From the NCBI RefSeq assembly GCF_019649055.1, contig NW_026570369.1:62001-126000 (forward strand): a stretch of 64,000 bases of DNA. The letters run 5' to 3'. The notes beneath the pieces are model-generated. The model worked only from the letters and a program-made list of their open reading frames with translations. It was not told the DNA's origin and made no database searches. Source of the stretch: Paramacrobiotus metropolitanus (taxonomy: Eukaryota > Tardigrada > Eutardigrada > Parachela > Macrobiotidae). This document shows, one piece after another, positions 29,164 to 39,690 of the stretch (the first letter of the stretch is position 1; the number at the start of each line of letters is the position of its first letter). The position numbers were made by a program, and so were the translations under genes.

Positions 29164-32150
29164 TCACAGCAACAGAATCTCATTTAATGCTGCCGCTCCT
29201 GCCATTGTTCCAAGTACACAAGTGGCGTTGCCTCGCTGAATTTCCAACGATATTCGCTGGCACAGGAACTCATGGGAACGAGGTTCACCTATTTCGAGCT
29301 GGAGTCGTTTCCCAATTTCTTTAATTAGAGCGATGGCCGACTTTCCCCACGGTCCGAGAGTTTCGAAGGCTAAAGGCGCGAAGATGTATCTTCCCAACAG
29401 ATACAAGTACAGTCGCACTTTTTTATCTTCGGCCTGTGCTGCAGCGGATCCAGCAGAAGCTGACGTGGATTTTAAGTGAGACAAGGCGACGGTATCGACA
29501 CAGGTGACGTCCCACGCCAAGCACATACCGCGTTTCCAGGCGAAGGTCGTGTGGGATGTTCCGCGCGGCTCCAGTTTGGCAGGGATTCCCGCTGACACCA
29601 GCGCTCTGCAGACGATACTGTTCAGGCTGCCGTGACGCGGGTGTCTTCCAGCAGAGGAGGAACAGGATAAGCCGTGGTGGCCATATGCATCAACGGGCTT
29701 GTGACACTTGGCGCACGAATGCGGCTCACAGATAGAAACGCCTAGTCTCAAACCGACTGAAATTTTTACCGTGTCGTCATCAAGGAGATTGCCAATGTGT
29801 GCCGAGGGCTAGGCATTCAGCCACAAGCCAGCTTCTGGTGTCGACTGAGCCAGGAGGCGGGCCCGGTTGACATTGTCGTCGCGAAAGATCTCCAAAAGTA
29901 AAGACAGTGATGCGTTGCACAGCTGAAGGTCCCATGCTCGTTGTGTCTTACGCAAGTTTTGCTCAGGTAGTTCATCAAGGCGCGCTTTTGACTTCCACAA
30001 CTCGGAGGCGGCCAGGACATTTACCGAGGGATGGTCAGGAAGCAGTAGCGACACTATGCCGGATACGGAATGACTCGAAGCCAGAAAGGCTGGTAGCGCT
30101 AATTCTTACGCCCGACGTATGCCAATACCGCCTCTGCTTACTGGAAGCGTCGCCTGCCGCCAGCACGGGCAGTCGTTGTGGGCCGTGCGTACGTTGCAGA
30201 GTTTGGAAGCATAGCCGCGTGGTTTCATCCAGCTGATAAAGCTGTTGTGGTTGCTTCCAGGCAATGCAGCAACGCAGCACGTAGCGCCTAGGCAGTTTTC
30301 AAGAGGAAAAGAGCGTGGTGATGTGGCAATAGCTCCAACCGCTCACATGCCGTTTTCACGGTCGAGCACTTTTCGGCCACGGCTGGGCCAATAGCATCGT
30401 CCAAAACCGGTGCACCTAACAGTAAGAAGTCGGCAACTGTGAGAATGCGTAGCCGCGGGTACATCTCCGAAAATCTGCAACGGCATCATCTCGTTCTAGG
30501 GTTCTGGGCATGCAAGCTTCGGGCATGTGACCAAGATCGCAACCGCTCACATGCCGTTTTCACGGTCGAGCACTTTTCGGCCACGGCTGGGCCAATAGCA
30601 TCGTCCAAAACCGGTGCACCTAACAGTAAGAAGTCGGCAACTGTGAGAATGCGTAGCCGCGGGTACATCTCCAGAAAATCTGCAACGGCATCATCTCGTT
30701 CTTGCTGGGTTCCTCTGGAGATGTGAAGCTCGCACTTTGCTTCGTTCACCACTAGACCGATTTCGCGGGCTTTTAGTATAATCTGGCCAAAAGCGTGCGC
30801 TACTCTCGCTGGCTTACCGCCCATGGTTCCGTCGTCCAAAAACCAGGCGTTTAAATCCGCCTTTAAAGATGCTACAAGCGGCTGGAGTGCAAGGCAGAAC
30901 AGTAACGGGCCCAGTGGGTTGCCTTGTTCTACTCCAGATTCCGACGACATGATCAGCTGCTCGATGAAAAGCGAAGAATGATCACCGTATGCACTTCGTA
31001 GAAACGCTGTGTATTTGGGTAAATGGCGTTCCGCAGCAGCTAAAACGGCCTCTCTTGAAACGATGTTAAAGGCGTTCTTGAAGTCCACTTTCAAGATAAC
31101 CGTTAGCTCCGCTACTGATGATTCAGTAAACTTTCTTGCCGCGTGCACTATTGCCTCTGCACCACCACGCACGTTAAATTCTAGCTGCTGAGGCGACAAG
31201 ATGGGTGCCATGCGGTCTGCTACTCGGTGGCTTATAACTTTGGCTGCGAAGCGGCGAAGGGTTACTCCAACCGCTATGGGTCGCAGACCACCATCTTTTT
31301 TCCTCAATGCGAGCAGCTTACCACCAAAAAATACTAGCCGAATTTCAGCTGGGGTACTTCCACTTAGGGCCAGATTCAAAACACTTGCAAGCGCTTCGCA
31401 AAATGGACGGCACTGTTCATCAAATTTGTGGCCGACCATATCGAGGAGATGTTGCGGACGCAAGCCATCAGGGCGGCTGCGGAATCACGAGGAAACGTCT
31501 GGATAGCAGAGAAAACTTCGGCCGCTGTCATAGGTGGCGCTGCGTCCGCGGGCGGGGCGAGCCGTGGCTTGAGGCGGAGGACATTCTGGATGCTTCTCCC
31601 GTAACTCTTGCAGAACACCTGGAGACGGCGCTATAACGGCGTCAGTTGACAGGATCAGACGCATGGCTCCAGAGAGATTTTACAATCGTCGATTTTTTGT
31701 CCGACGCGGCGCACTAGCTCTTCCTGCACGGTTTTCTTCTTGGGGGCGGGTGAGGGTGGTATTGGGGGCTGTTCGGTCCCCTCGGTCATAGAGCCCTACG
31801 TTTTTCTTCACTACCGTAGCCAAGGATTCCGTTCGTTCAGATTTTGACTTGGGCGGAACACGGAGTGCGGTGGGGGCGAAGGAAAACAGCTTCAACCACG
31901 AAGGCTTGTCGTTTTTGCTCGCGACCTGTTGCAAGACCGTTCTCAATGAATCCCTTGCTGTGGCACGTGCCCCATGAGGAATACGACGCATTACACGCTC
32001 TGTGGACGGCTTGAAGCATTCCGTCGGTGGTGGCGTCGGAGCGGCTCCCGCAGAATTGCCCGCGGTACCTGGTGTAGTAGGCAAAGGCGAGGAACTGGCT
32101 GGGCGCGACGGGCACTTGTTCCTGTGCCTTTTGAGCCCTCCTCCTCGTTA
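29164..32150 (-). pseudogene. LINE polyprotein, copy 2
   Basis: The N-terminal part, 32,150-31,680, includes RRIPHGARATARDSLRTVLQ and WLKLFSFAPTALRVPP, a conserved region preceding RT in this family. RT follows at 31,463-30,486 (DFKNAF, QGNPLGPLLF, FLDDGTMGG). The C-terminal piece, 29,751-29,164, has CAKCHKPVDAYGHHGLSC and WDVTC, but a 27-nt deletion removes the RPDG motif kept in copy 1, so a catalytic Asp of the nuclease is lost. Frameshifts near 31,470, a 160-bp duplication around 30,340-30,700 and a stop near 29,810 are further breaks. Confidence 0.8.
30337..30702 (-). repeat. Direct duplication of about 161 bp in LINE copy 2
   Basis: 30,337-30,497 and 30,541-30,702 are identical except for two inserted bases in the second copy (CTCCAGAAAATC for CTCCGAAAATC and CTTGC for CTAGG at the edge). 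A 43-bp unrelated filler containing GGGCATGCAAGCTTCGGGCA separates them. A recent event inside the RT. Confidence 0.92.
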
Positions 32151-32400
32151 CTCATCATAGAAAATAGCCAAACGGAGAGCGACTAACCTGAATAGGCGGA
32201 GTTACTCATCATAGAAAATAGGCAACGTGCTTGAAGGACCCGCTGCAAGCAGCGAAACCCGAAGCGTGCGAACGGGTTCCCTTCTGCGGCGCAGCCCCCG
32301 AGCACGTTTATATCCTCCAAGCCACCCTTCAGACCAAGAGGGTTCCTACCCCGATTTGGTCGGCGTAGGGAAATTTAACGCCAAAATTGGGAGATCCCAT

Positions 32401-32770
32401 AAATGAAGTAGGACACCGTCATCCAGTTGCTTATTAAACCACGTATGCGATCATGATTGTATTAAAGCATGCAGTTGGATCCACCAGACGGCCGCTGTTC
32501 GTCGTATCATATCGCGTAAGTACGTAGTTCATAGGAGCGGAATTTTATTCATGCATGCAGCGGGTATATGTTGGCGGACTGCGAGTTGTCGCCAGCGTGA
32601 ATGATTTCGGCTTCCTTTGTGTCGTTTCGGTAGAACGGCGTGCTCACGTATACCGTACAAGTCTACCGTACAAGAGACAACACTTGTGCACAAATGAATT
32701 TTCTTCAAAACTCGATTTTTTAAAAAAATCTAGAATGAACTGCTGATGCACAACGAGATGTTTTCTGAGT
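32401..32770. other. Non-coding stretch
   Basis: No gene or repeat recognised. The plus-strand frame 32,555-32,746 has no support. Confidence 0.4.
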
Positions 32771-33252
32771 AATGAATTCCCTCAGATGTCTTTCAGAAAG
32801 TGCGCATGCATACGATTATCTGTAGACTGTACTTGCAAGCAGTCTGACGTGAGCCTGTACAGAACTATAAATTTCTGACTAGGTGAGTGTCAATCTCATA
32901 ACTGTGCAATGTGCAGCAACAGGACAAACACACTATGATATAGCATATTCTTCAGTTCTTACAAACATCTTTATCAACTTTTTATTTTCATAGGATTATC
33001 ATTAATTCATTATTATTATTAATAAATTCCCTCAGATGTCTTTCAGAAAGTGCGCATGCATACGATTATCTGTACTAGAAAGCAGTCTGACGTGAGCCTG
33101 TACAGAACTATAAATTTCTGACTAGGTGAGTGTCAATCTCATAACTGTGCAATGTGCAGCAACAGGAAAAACACACTATGATATAGCATATTCTTCAGTT
33201 CTTACAAACATCTTTATCAACTTTTTATTTTCATAGTATTATCAATTAAGTG
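32771..33252. repeat. Tandem duplication, unit about 250 bp
   Basis: 32,771-33,005 and 33,021-33,252 are near-identical, both starting with ATTCCCTCAGATGTCTTTC and ending with TTTTTATTTTCATAG. The first copy has about 10 extra bases after CTGTAGACTG. An ATTATTATTAATAA junction lies between. No coding. Confidence 0.9.
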
Positions 33253-34084
33253 TTTATATCTGTAGTTTCAAGTCTTTAAGTTTTTTTCGATATTAGGGCT
33301 GAGTGGTAAACAATAGACATTCAGTTTTGCGTTTTAGCAGAATCATTTTCTTATTTTTCTACGAGTAAAGCATTACCTGTAAATCATGCGTACTCGTAGT
33401 CTCGTATCACCACTTATGTTCTGTTTTAAACAAATTTTAACTGGTTTTAGAGATTAAAGTATATTGACCAAAGTATCCTGGACGTATGCCCTACACTATG
33501 GAAGTTGGCAGTGCTTAAAGATTCGCCATTTTCATAATGTTTGCGGTGTTTATGGTATCTATCTACGTATCCAATAGGAAGCATATTTCGGACATACAGA
33601 TAATTATCAGCAAAAATTTGTTTTTCTCAAAGGCAGAAAAGCACACGTTTTTGGCAAGCTTGCGTTTTTGGCAACCTTACTCGTATATTTTAATTTCAAA
33701 ATATCATTTCGAGCAACCACTGACATATTCATGCGGATTCGCGCATAAGGCCTTCAACTAAAAATTTTCGCTCATTCTTGTAAGCAATTTAATTCTACTA
33801 ACAGCCAACAAAACCAAACATAACAACATTTATAATTTATAACATTTTAATTCAGTTCAACAGTTGTGAGGCGAATATGGAAAAACGCTGTTATAGATTG
33901 CAATGAGTTTTCGTATGCGTTTCGTATGTACAGTCGTACTGTTATTCGCCCACTGTCCATCTGGTTCGCAATATGCGTTCTACCGAAATGACAAGCGCTG
34001 AGCGCGCTACGCCTCACATATCCTCGGCTCGCCTGATGGCCCCGTTGCTAATTACTTCACCTCTTTCACTAACTAGACAATTGT
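33253..34084. other. AT-rich non-coding stretch
   Basis: Nothing recognised apart from a short shared sequence GGCCCCGTTGCTAATTAC at about 34,037. The frame at 33,537-33,761 shows no domain. Confidence 0.4.
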
Positions 34085-34336
34085 AAGTTTTTTTTGTTTT
34101 ACGCCCTGGCAGTCGAAACTTTTGGCACTTTCGGTTCGGATTTTATGGAGCTCATTCGTTTCGCTGGCAGAAAGATTCGCGACGTGACAGGGGAACCTCG
34201 TTCTACTGCGTTCTTGAAGCAGAGATTAAGTCTAGCTGTAGTGAAAGGAAATGCTGCTGCTGTTTTGGGCACCTTGAATATGCGTCCTAGGATTTCTGAT
34301 AGCAATAACGATTTTGGCTGTTTTTTTAACGTTTAA
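34085..34336 (+). pseudogene. C-terminal fragment of a third LINE copy
   Basis: LAVETFGTFGSDFMEL, TGEPRSTAFLKQRLSLAVVK and GNAAAVLGTL match the last 80 residues of LINE copies 1 and 2 (TGEPRSHEYLRQRLSLEIQ, GNAASVLGTM). The 5' part is absent, as expected for incomplete reverse transcription. Opposite strand to copies 1 and 2. Confidence 0.75.
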
Positions 34337-35391
34337 ATTTGAATCATTTTAAGTAGTATTACGCGAATGCACTTTTTGTAACATTGATGGCTTTTGCCCA
34401 ATAAATATTATTGTAAGGTAAAAGATAGAGAAAAATCTAGAAATTTTTTTGAATGCACGGAAGGCCGTTTCTGTCTGCAATGAATCCCTGAAGGTTTAGT
34501 TGAAATTAGCATGGTACCCTATGGACGGCGGAGTACTCACACATCACCACTTGTAGCTCTAGCTCGTAGGTCCCTATGGTAATATTTGAGAACGGATAAA
34601 AACCTTTGTTCTCCATCAAATCTTCCTCCCATGGTATCAAAAAGCACTTCAGAATTTTCTCATGGGTGTAGTCTAAACTTTCATGAGATGTGAAAAGCGA
34701 AAATGATGCCTAAGGATCCTGAAACCAGTCATCAAATTTTCTGTTTTCGTAAGACAGCATCGCTACTGCGTGCAGGCGACCGGCGACGGTTAGAAAAATT
34801 CATGAACTTTAGTTTGGTTTGCTGCGTTTCGAAAAAGTCATAAGTGTACAAGTACAACTTAAAACTCATGGTTAACTTCAAGTTGCTGACTTGTATTTGA
34901 ACTTGTGTCTGAATCTGAAGTGGTTTCGAAACGTCCCAATTATGTTAAATCTAAATTTGTTATTACACAGCGTCGATAACACAGTACAGACAGTTACAGT
35001 ATTAACAGCATTAACGTGCAATGCAGTAAGGGTACCCAGACATCCTTTACGAACGGCTCTATAAGTTATAGATGCGATTTCTCTTTAACTCGCACTAGCC
35101 AATCATACTTCTCTAAATCGGTTAATGATAAATTAGGTTTGAATGGGTGTTTACGCATCTCACGTCAAAAGAGGAGAGAAAGTTTAAAACCATTGGAAAC
35201 AAATTTCAGTAGTCTGCAAAAGATATCTGCATATTAGATGCAGGATCCGTTTCAGTTTGCACTAGCGATTTCAAACTCAGCGGGCCCTATACCGAAAAGT
35301 AACGATTGTGGTACTTTAAGTAATCAAACTACTTAATTTTATTGGGTTATTCACATTGACAGTGGTTACTTTCAAAATTACGCAGTTCTCA
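34337..35391. other. Non-coding stretch
   Basis: No gene recognised. ACTTCAAGTTGCTGACTTG-like short repeats near 34,880 recall those at 28,750. TACGAACGGCTCTATAAGTT at 35,047 reappears in diverged, inverted form near 35,845, so the LINE fragment between may sit in a small inverted structure. Confidence 0.35.
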
Positions 35392-35690
35392 TCATTTCAA
35401 CACATAATAAACTTCATCCAGTCTCTTACCAGTACAAAACGTTTCCTGAACACAAGCAGCATTACCTCGCATTAAAGGAATACCGATTCTCTGCTTCAGA
35501 AACTGAGTGGATCGTTTCTCCTGTGTCCTCTCAAAAAGCATCTTACCGAGTGTAGACATCTTACATTTTGATTCTTTACCCCACAGGCCCATTGTTTCGA
35601 AAACCAAAGCAGAGAAGTTGAAATTATCGCGTAAATATCCGTGCTTATTGTTTTTCTTTGCCTCTGCCATGACGGCGGCAGCACCTGCCT
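35392..35690 (-). pseudogene. C-terminal fragment of a fourth, more diverged LINE copy
   Basis: LVFETMGLWGKESKC, RSTQFLKQRIGIPLMRGNAA correspond to the LINE C-terminus. Only the last 90 codons remain. Sequence divergence from copies 1 and 2 is high, so it is another subfamily. Confidence 0.65.
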
Positions 35691-36060
35691 CCTGGGACGT
35701 CTTGGCGATGTAGGACGTAGGGACGTCTTGGCGATGTAACGTCTTTAAGTTAAAGGACTTTAAGTTAAAGAGAGGAAAATTTTAGAGCCTTTCGTCCAAT
35801 GGTCGTGCAGAGGCGGAGCCAAAGGTTAAAGGATCTGGCCCCTTTAAGTTATAGAGCCATTCGTAAAGGATGTTTGAGTACCCTTAGTGTAGTTGCATTG
35901 CACTCATGTGTACACCGTATAACGTGTAACCCGCACAATGCATGGATAAGTCAACGATGATTTACCGTTAGGCAGTGTTGCCATAAAGTGGGCATGTGTT
36001 GACTGTTGCAAGAAACCAATGCACAACGCTTGCGTTATCTCTGAATGACACATAGGAGCA
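35691..36060. other. Non-coding stretch
   Basis: Contains a short direct repeat at 35,695-35,745 (GGGACGTCTTGGCGATGTA twice) and TTTAAGTTAAAG twice near 35,745. No gene. Confidence 0.5.
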
Positions 36061-36200
36061 GGGCCGGCACAAAGGGGGGGGGGTTGGTCCGCCCCCCCTG
36101 TTTTCGATTTTTGACCGGGGCGGACTGGAAAACGTGGCTGCAGGTAAGCCGCCAGGGGGGCGGAATTTTATTCCGCCCCCCTGGCGGAAAGTTTTTTTGA
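36061..36200 (+). repeat. GC-rich dispersed repeat, copy 2
   Basis: GACTGGAAAACGTGGCTGCA and CTGTTTTCGATTTTTGACCG match the reverse complement of 25,870-25,990. Its inner part GCCAGGGGGGCGGAATTTTA forms a hairpin with TTCCGCCCCCCTGGCGG. Confidence 0.72.
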
Positions 36201-36698
36201 ATTTCCGCCGGGAATTAACATAGTTTTTTAATAAACATAATCCGGAAGGAATTAATATAATTTTTGAATTGTTTTCGGATTTTTTTAATTTTTTAAACTT
36301 TCATTCTGCTGTTGTTTTTCATTCTGCCGAAATATGGCTTACGTAACCTTTCATTCATTAACTGTTGCCCGAAGCCTTGAGCTATTGTTTTATGGTCACA
36401 ACCATTATCTCAAAAAGGCAATGTGTCAACAACAACAATTTTTTGAAAGGGACACTCGTGATGCGCGCCGACTCGCATTGTCTGTCAGTACAAGCGAATG
36501 ACTAGCCAGGCAGGAAAAGTAGCGGGCATACTGCCAATCCGTTCGCAACATGACTAAAAAGGCGGACCTATTGAGTACAACAGCTGCCTGTCCTGTACCC
36601 CTCTACAGTTCTTGCTTTTAACATGCGCGCGACAGAGACCCTCTCCTTAGCCTATACCGTAGTCTAGCTGAACCTGCCTGCTCTGTATTACATATCCC
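36201..36698. other. Non-coding stretch
   Basis: No gene or repeat supported. Confidence 0.35.
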
Positions 36699-37172
36699 AT
36701 CTAGAAAATTTAGTCCGCAACTAAAACTTGTTATGCTTCTGTCATGCACTGCCCACACCGGGCCACACGTGCTGTCATGCATTTACAGATTACTGCGCTA
36801 CCGTAGTCAAGCTGGACGAAGGACAGGCAGAGATACTCTACCTCTCTGTCTGTCTGTATGTTCAGCTAGACTACGCCTATACTCTGCTAGACTATGGCTG
36901 AACTGCCTGGCTCTTCTATCCTCCCTGCTAACTCCTCTATTCAGCTTGACTAGGGATTTACCAGATTCCCGCCTATCGACAGGACTAGTAGCGTCGTACA
37001 CAAGCTGAATAGACTGCCCAGTCTGCCTTTTATTTTCATATAGGCTATCTCTGCCTGTCCTTCGTCCAGCTTGATTACGGTAGCGCAGTAATCTGTAAAT
37101 GCATGACAGCACGTGTGGGCAGTGCATGACAGAAGCATAACAAGTTTTAGTTGCGGACAAAATTTTCTAGAT
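36699..37172. repeat. Foldback element with inverted repeats of about 135 bp
   Basis: ATCTAGAAAATTTAGTCCGC at 36,699 is matched in reverse complement at the right end (to 37,172), and the match continues through CATGCACTGCCCACAC and TACAGATTACTGCGCTACCG to about 36,835/37,040. The left arm has a 7-bp insertion. No coding capacity and no clear target duplication. A MITE-like DNA element is likely. Confidence 0.8.
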
Positions 37173-37327
37173 AGTCCGATACGGCGTACTGAGTATTCTG
37201 AAGCTTTAAAACGAATTTTGTGAAAACGTATATTATGGCACGCTTGTGGGGATAACTGGCTGTTACAACAAGCTCACTCGCAAGTGGTGCATTGACGCTT
37301 ATAGCGACTTATATTGTGTCAACTTAA

Positions 37328-38303
37328 ATGGATATCGGCTCGAATTTTTTTGCGGGGGGCCGCCGCAATGGTGTAGAGTTCAATATGGGGAACACAGTGT
37401 TGGTCAAAATGGACGAAGGCATATTCTGTCTGGGATATGTCCAGGATATCGAAGGTGATGATGTTTTTATTGACTTCGATTCTGCAAGTGTGCCGGGCCG
37501 ATGGATTAACACAAAAAATATCTGGCAGCACTCCTTGATCACGAAGCCACATCCTGTTAATGTGTATATAGCTCTTCGAAGTGAAAGTGGCCCGTGGCGA
37601 GGTACATACGTCTTCCGACCAGGAAATCTCCTGAAGCCTTGTCACACACAAATGTTGCTTATCTGCTGCGTTTCCACACCTCTCAGCAAACAGAATAAAA
37701 AAAGCAACACGTTTCATGTTGTCCATCGATGGCAAATAGTGGCGCGCTTACCTGATTCCACCAATAATTCTCTTTATGGTCGGCTGAGTGAAATTCCTTT
37801 TGTCAAACATATAATGCAATTGGAAGAATCGGACACAGGTGCAATACGTGATGAATCTTCCATTGTTAAATTTCTGGACATGGCGTTTCGAAATGGTGAC
37901 GAAAATTCACCATTTATCGAAAAAACGGATCGACTTTTTTGTTAGAATAGGTAAGTAAGTTCCATCGGCCACGGTCTTCTTGTTCTCAATTCCCAATTTT
38001 CATCAAAAGCAAGACAAGAAGTGCAGTCGTATTTTTACCTGTTGTTACCCGTATTTTTGGCTTTTTACCTGTAATTTTTTGAGTGACATGGGTGGCCGAA
38101 TGGAATTGAAAGTTCCGGGCGCGCCAACAATCAAAAAGGGGCCAGTCAAAGTGGTCCTTTTATGGTATTTTACCGGGCGCAACAAACTGTACTCTTTTTT
38201 GGGTGAAACATATGTACATACTGTAGAAATAGTATTTGTACAGTTATATCTTATATGTATTTTGAGTGAGGAAACAGAAACGAACTTCCGAAAACAAGTT
38301 TAA
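37328..38303 (+). CDS. Host-like gene segment with a Tudor-like N-terminus
   Basis: Open 37,328-37,945 (205 codons), then continuing in other frames to about 38,300. Residues about 20-65 (GNTVLVKMDEGIFCLGYVQD, VFIDFDSASVPGRWI) look like a Tudor/SH3-type barrel. Later parts read VHRWQIVARLPDS, SIVKFLDMAFRNGDENSPF and, downstream, KGPVKVVLLWYFTGRNKLYS. I do not recognise a characterised protein; the pattern recalls large predicted Tudor/F-box families of tardigrades, unverified. A stop and frameshift near 37,945, or an intron at the nearby AGGTAAGT, separate the parts, so it may be a pseudogene. Confidence 0.5.
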
Positions 38304-39256
38304 AAATGCAAAACCCAAGTTTATAGCTTAAGTGGTGTAATTATCGATCCCTGGGTCGTAATTATTTGGGATGCCTCCCAGCGGGAGTTCATTTACAGGC
38401 ATGAATTTGGGGGGCTATTAAATTTCAAACAAGAAATGCTGTAGTTCCGTATTTTTTACACTTTTCAAGGTCCACATTGCTGAAATTCCAGCAACTTCAG
38501 CACAGCTTTTATAAGTTTCAAAGCATTTACGGGCATCCGGGTTTAAGATATGCATTTGCCCCCATTTACCCGTATACGCAACATTAGTATTTCTAAATTT
38601 TTATTTTGCCGTTCCTTAATTGGAGCCCATGGGCTTGGATTTTTGAGGCTTATATTTTCCGAACCACCTAATCTACTATGGGGGCCTCTATTGTGGGCGG
38701 CCTATAAATCGATAATTATTTGGTACTATACTAAAAACGATTTTGAAAGAAAACTTAGATTCCCTACACTGAGAGTTTCTTTCCAATATTCATTATCTTT
38801 AAATACTGCAGTAGAGTACTTTGTGTTTCTTGCTTAGGGGCGCCATACAGCAACATCCGCCCGCCAGGTGACCAAAACTCGAACACGGGTGGCCACTGCC
38901 CCTTACCCGTCTCCTTTAGCGCGGGCCTGCTTGCGCGTCGTTTTTTCTCAACAAAATTACCGAACTGATATCGTAAAAGGTTGAGAAAAAATTTAGAAAA
39001 TTTTCGATGCCAGATAAGGTGCAGCAGATACTGAGTCATGACTGTCAAGACAGAGCCATTAAAATTTTGAGATTCTCGTAGATACTAGACATAAATTCGG
39101 TAGCGGCTATTGGAATGAAGATGTTAAATTTTGCAAACTAGACGAAAAAAAAAATGAAGAAAACCTAAGAAAATCCTAAGAAAATCCAACGAAAAAATAA
39201 AAAAGCACAAGAAACTTAATATAAAAATTATTAATAATCAAATATATTATGTTAAT
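38304..39256. other. AT-rich non-coding stretch
   Basis: No gene supported. Short frames at 38,550 and 38,764 have no domain. A-rich low-complexity sequence at 39,135-39,240. Confidence 0.35.
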
Positions 39257-39493
39257 TGCCTAGCCTGGTGGTAGTACGTCTAGCTTTAAGATTGTACATT
39301 GTATGTCCTGGGCTCGATTCCTAGGTGGGTAACTTTTATCTCATAAAATCAAACCAAAAAAAGTATAAAATTTTCAAAATTAAACAAAAAATTTTCCAAT
39401 AGCCTAAACACCCAAAGGTTTTCACCTCAGGGTAAAAGTCTCCTTTAAAGGAGTTTGGCTACTGTAGTTGCTATAATAATAATAATAATAATA
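39257..39493 (+). mobile_element. tRNA-derived SINE
   Basis: TAGCCTGGTGGTAGTAC at 39,261 resembles a polymerase III A box and GGCTCGATTCC at 39,311 a B box, spaced about 50 bp apart as in a tRNA. The T-arm stem CCTGG/CTAGG is visible. An unrelated body follows and the unit ends in an (ATA)n tail at 39,472-39,492. A functional tRNA is unlikely because the anticodon and acceptor stems do not pair well. Confidence 0.65.
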
Positions 39494-39690
39494 CTCACAA
39501 CATTAGAAAACATTAGACAAGAATACTCACAAAAAAATAAGAACACTCACGAAAACAAAACACAACGTAAGCAGCTTGTTAAAACCTAAAAAAAGAAGCA
39601 TGAAAAAGTTCAGAAAATATAAAAAAACAAAAAAAAACATTAAGAAAATAAAAAAAACTAAGAAAACTTTAAAAAAGCCAAGATGGTTAA
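39494..39690. repeat. A-rich low-complexity sequence
   Basis: Runs of AAGAAAA and AAAAAACA. The minus-strand frame 39,527-39,775 encodes only Phe/Leu/Val-rich low complexity and is rejected as a gene. Confidence 0.6.

Larger units (their letters stand above)
29101..32400 (-). mobile_element. LINE, copy 2, longer at the 5' end
   Basis: Same family and orientation as copy 1. AATAAA at about 29,112 marks the 3' end. It extends upstream to an ATG near 32,150 and a possible 5' UTR to about 32,400, with TACTCATCATAGAAAATAG occurring twice (32,148 and 32,203). An internal 160-bp duplication and several stops inactivate it. Confidence 0.78.

Noticed and set aside
36050-36200. G/C runs as a telomere or rDNA boundary
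   Set aside because: The same sequence occurs inverted at 25.9 kb; it is a dispersed repeat.
39257-39340. Functional tRNA gene
   Set aside because: A and B boxes are present, but the acceptor and anticodon stems pair poorly and the unit continues into a body with an ATA tail, so SINE fits better.
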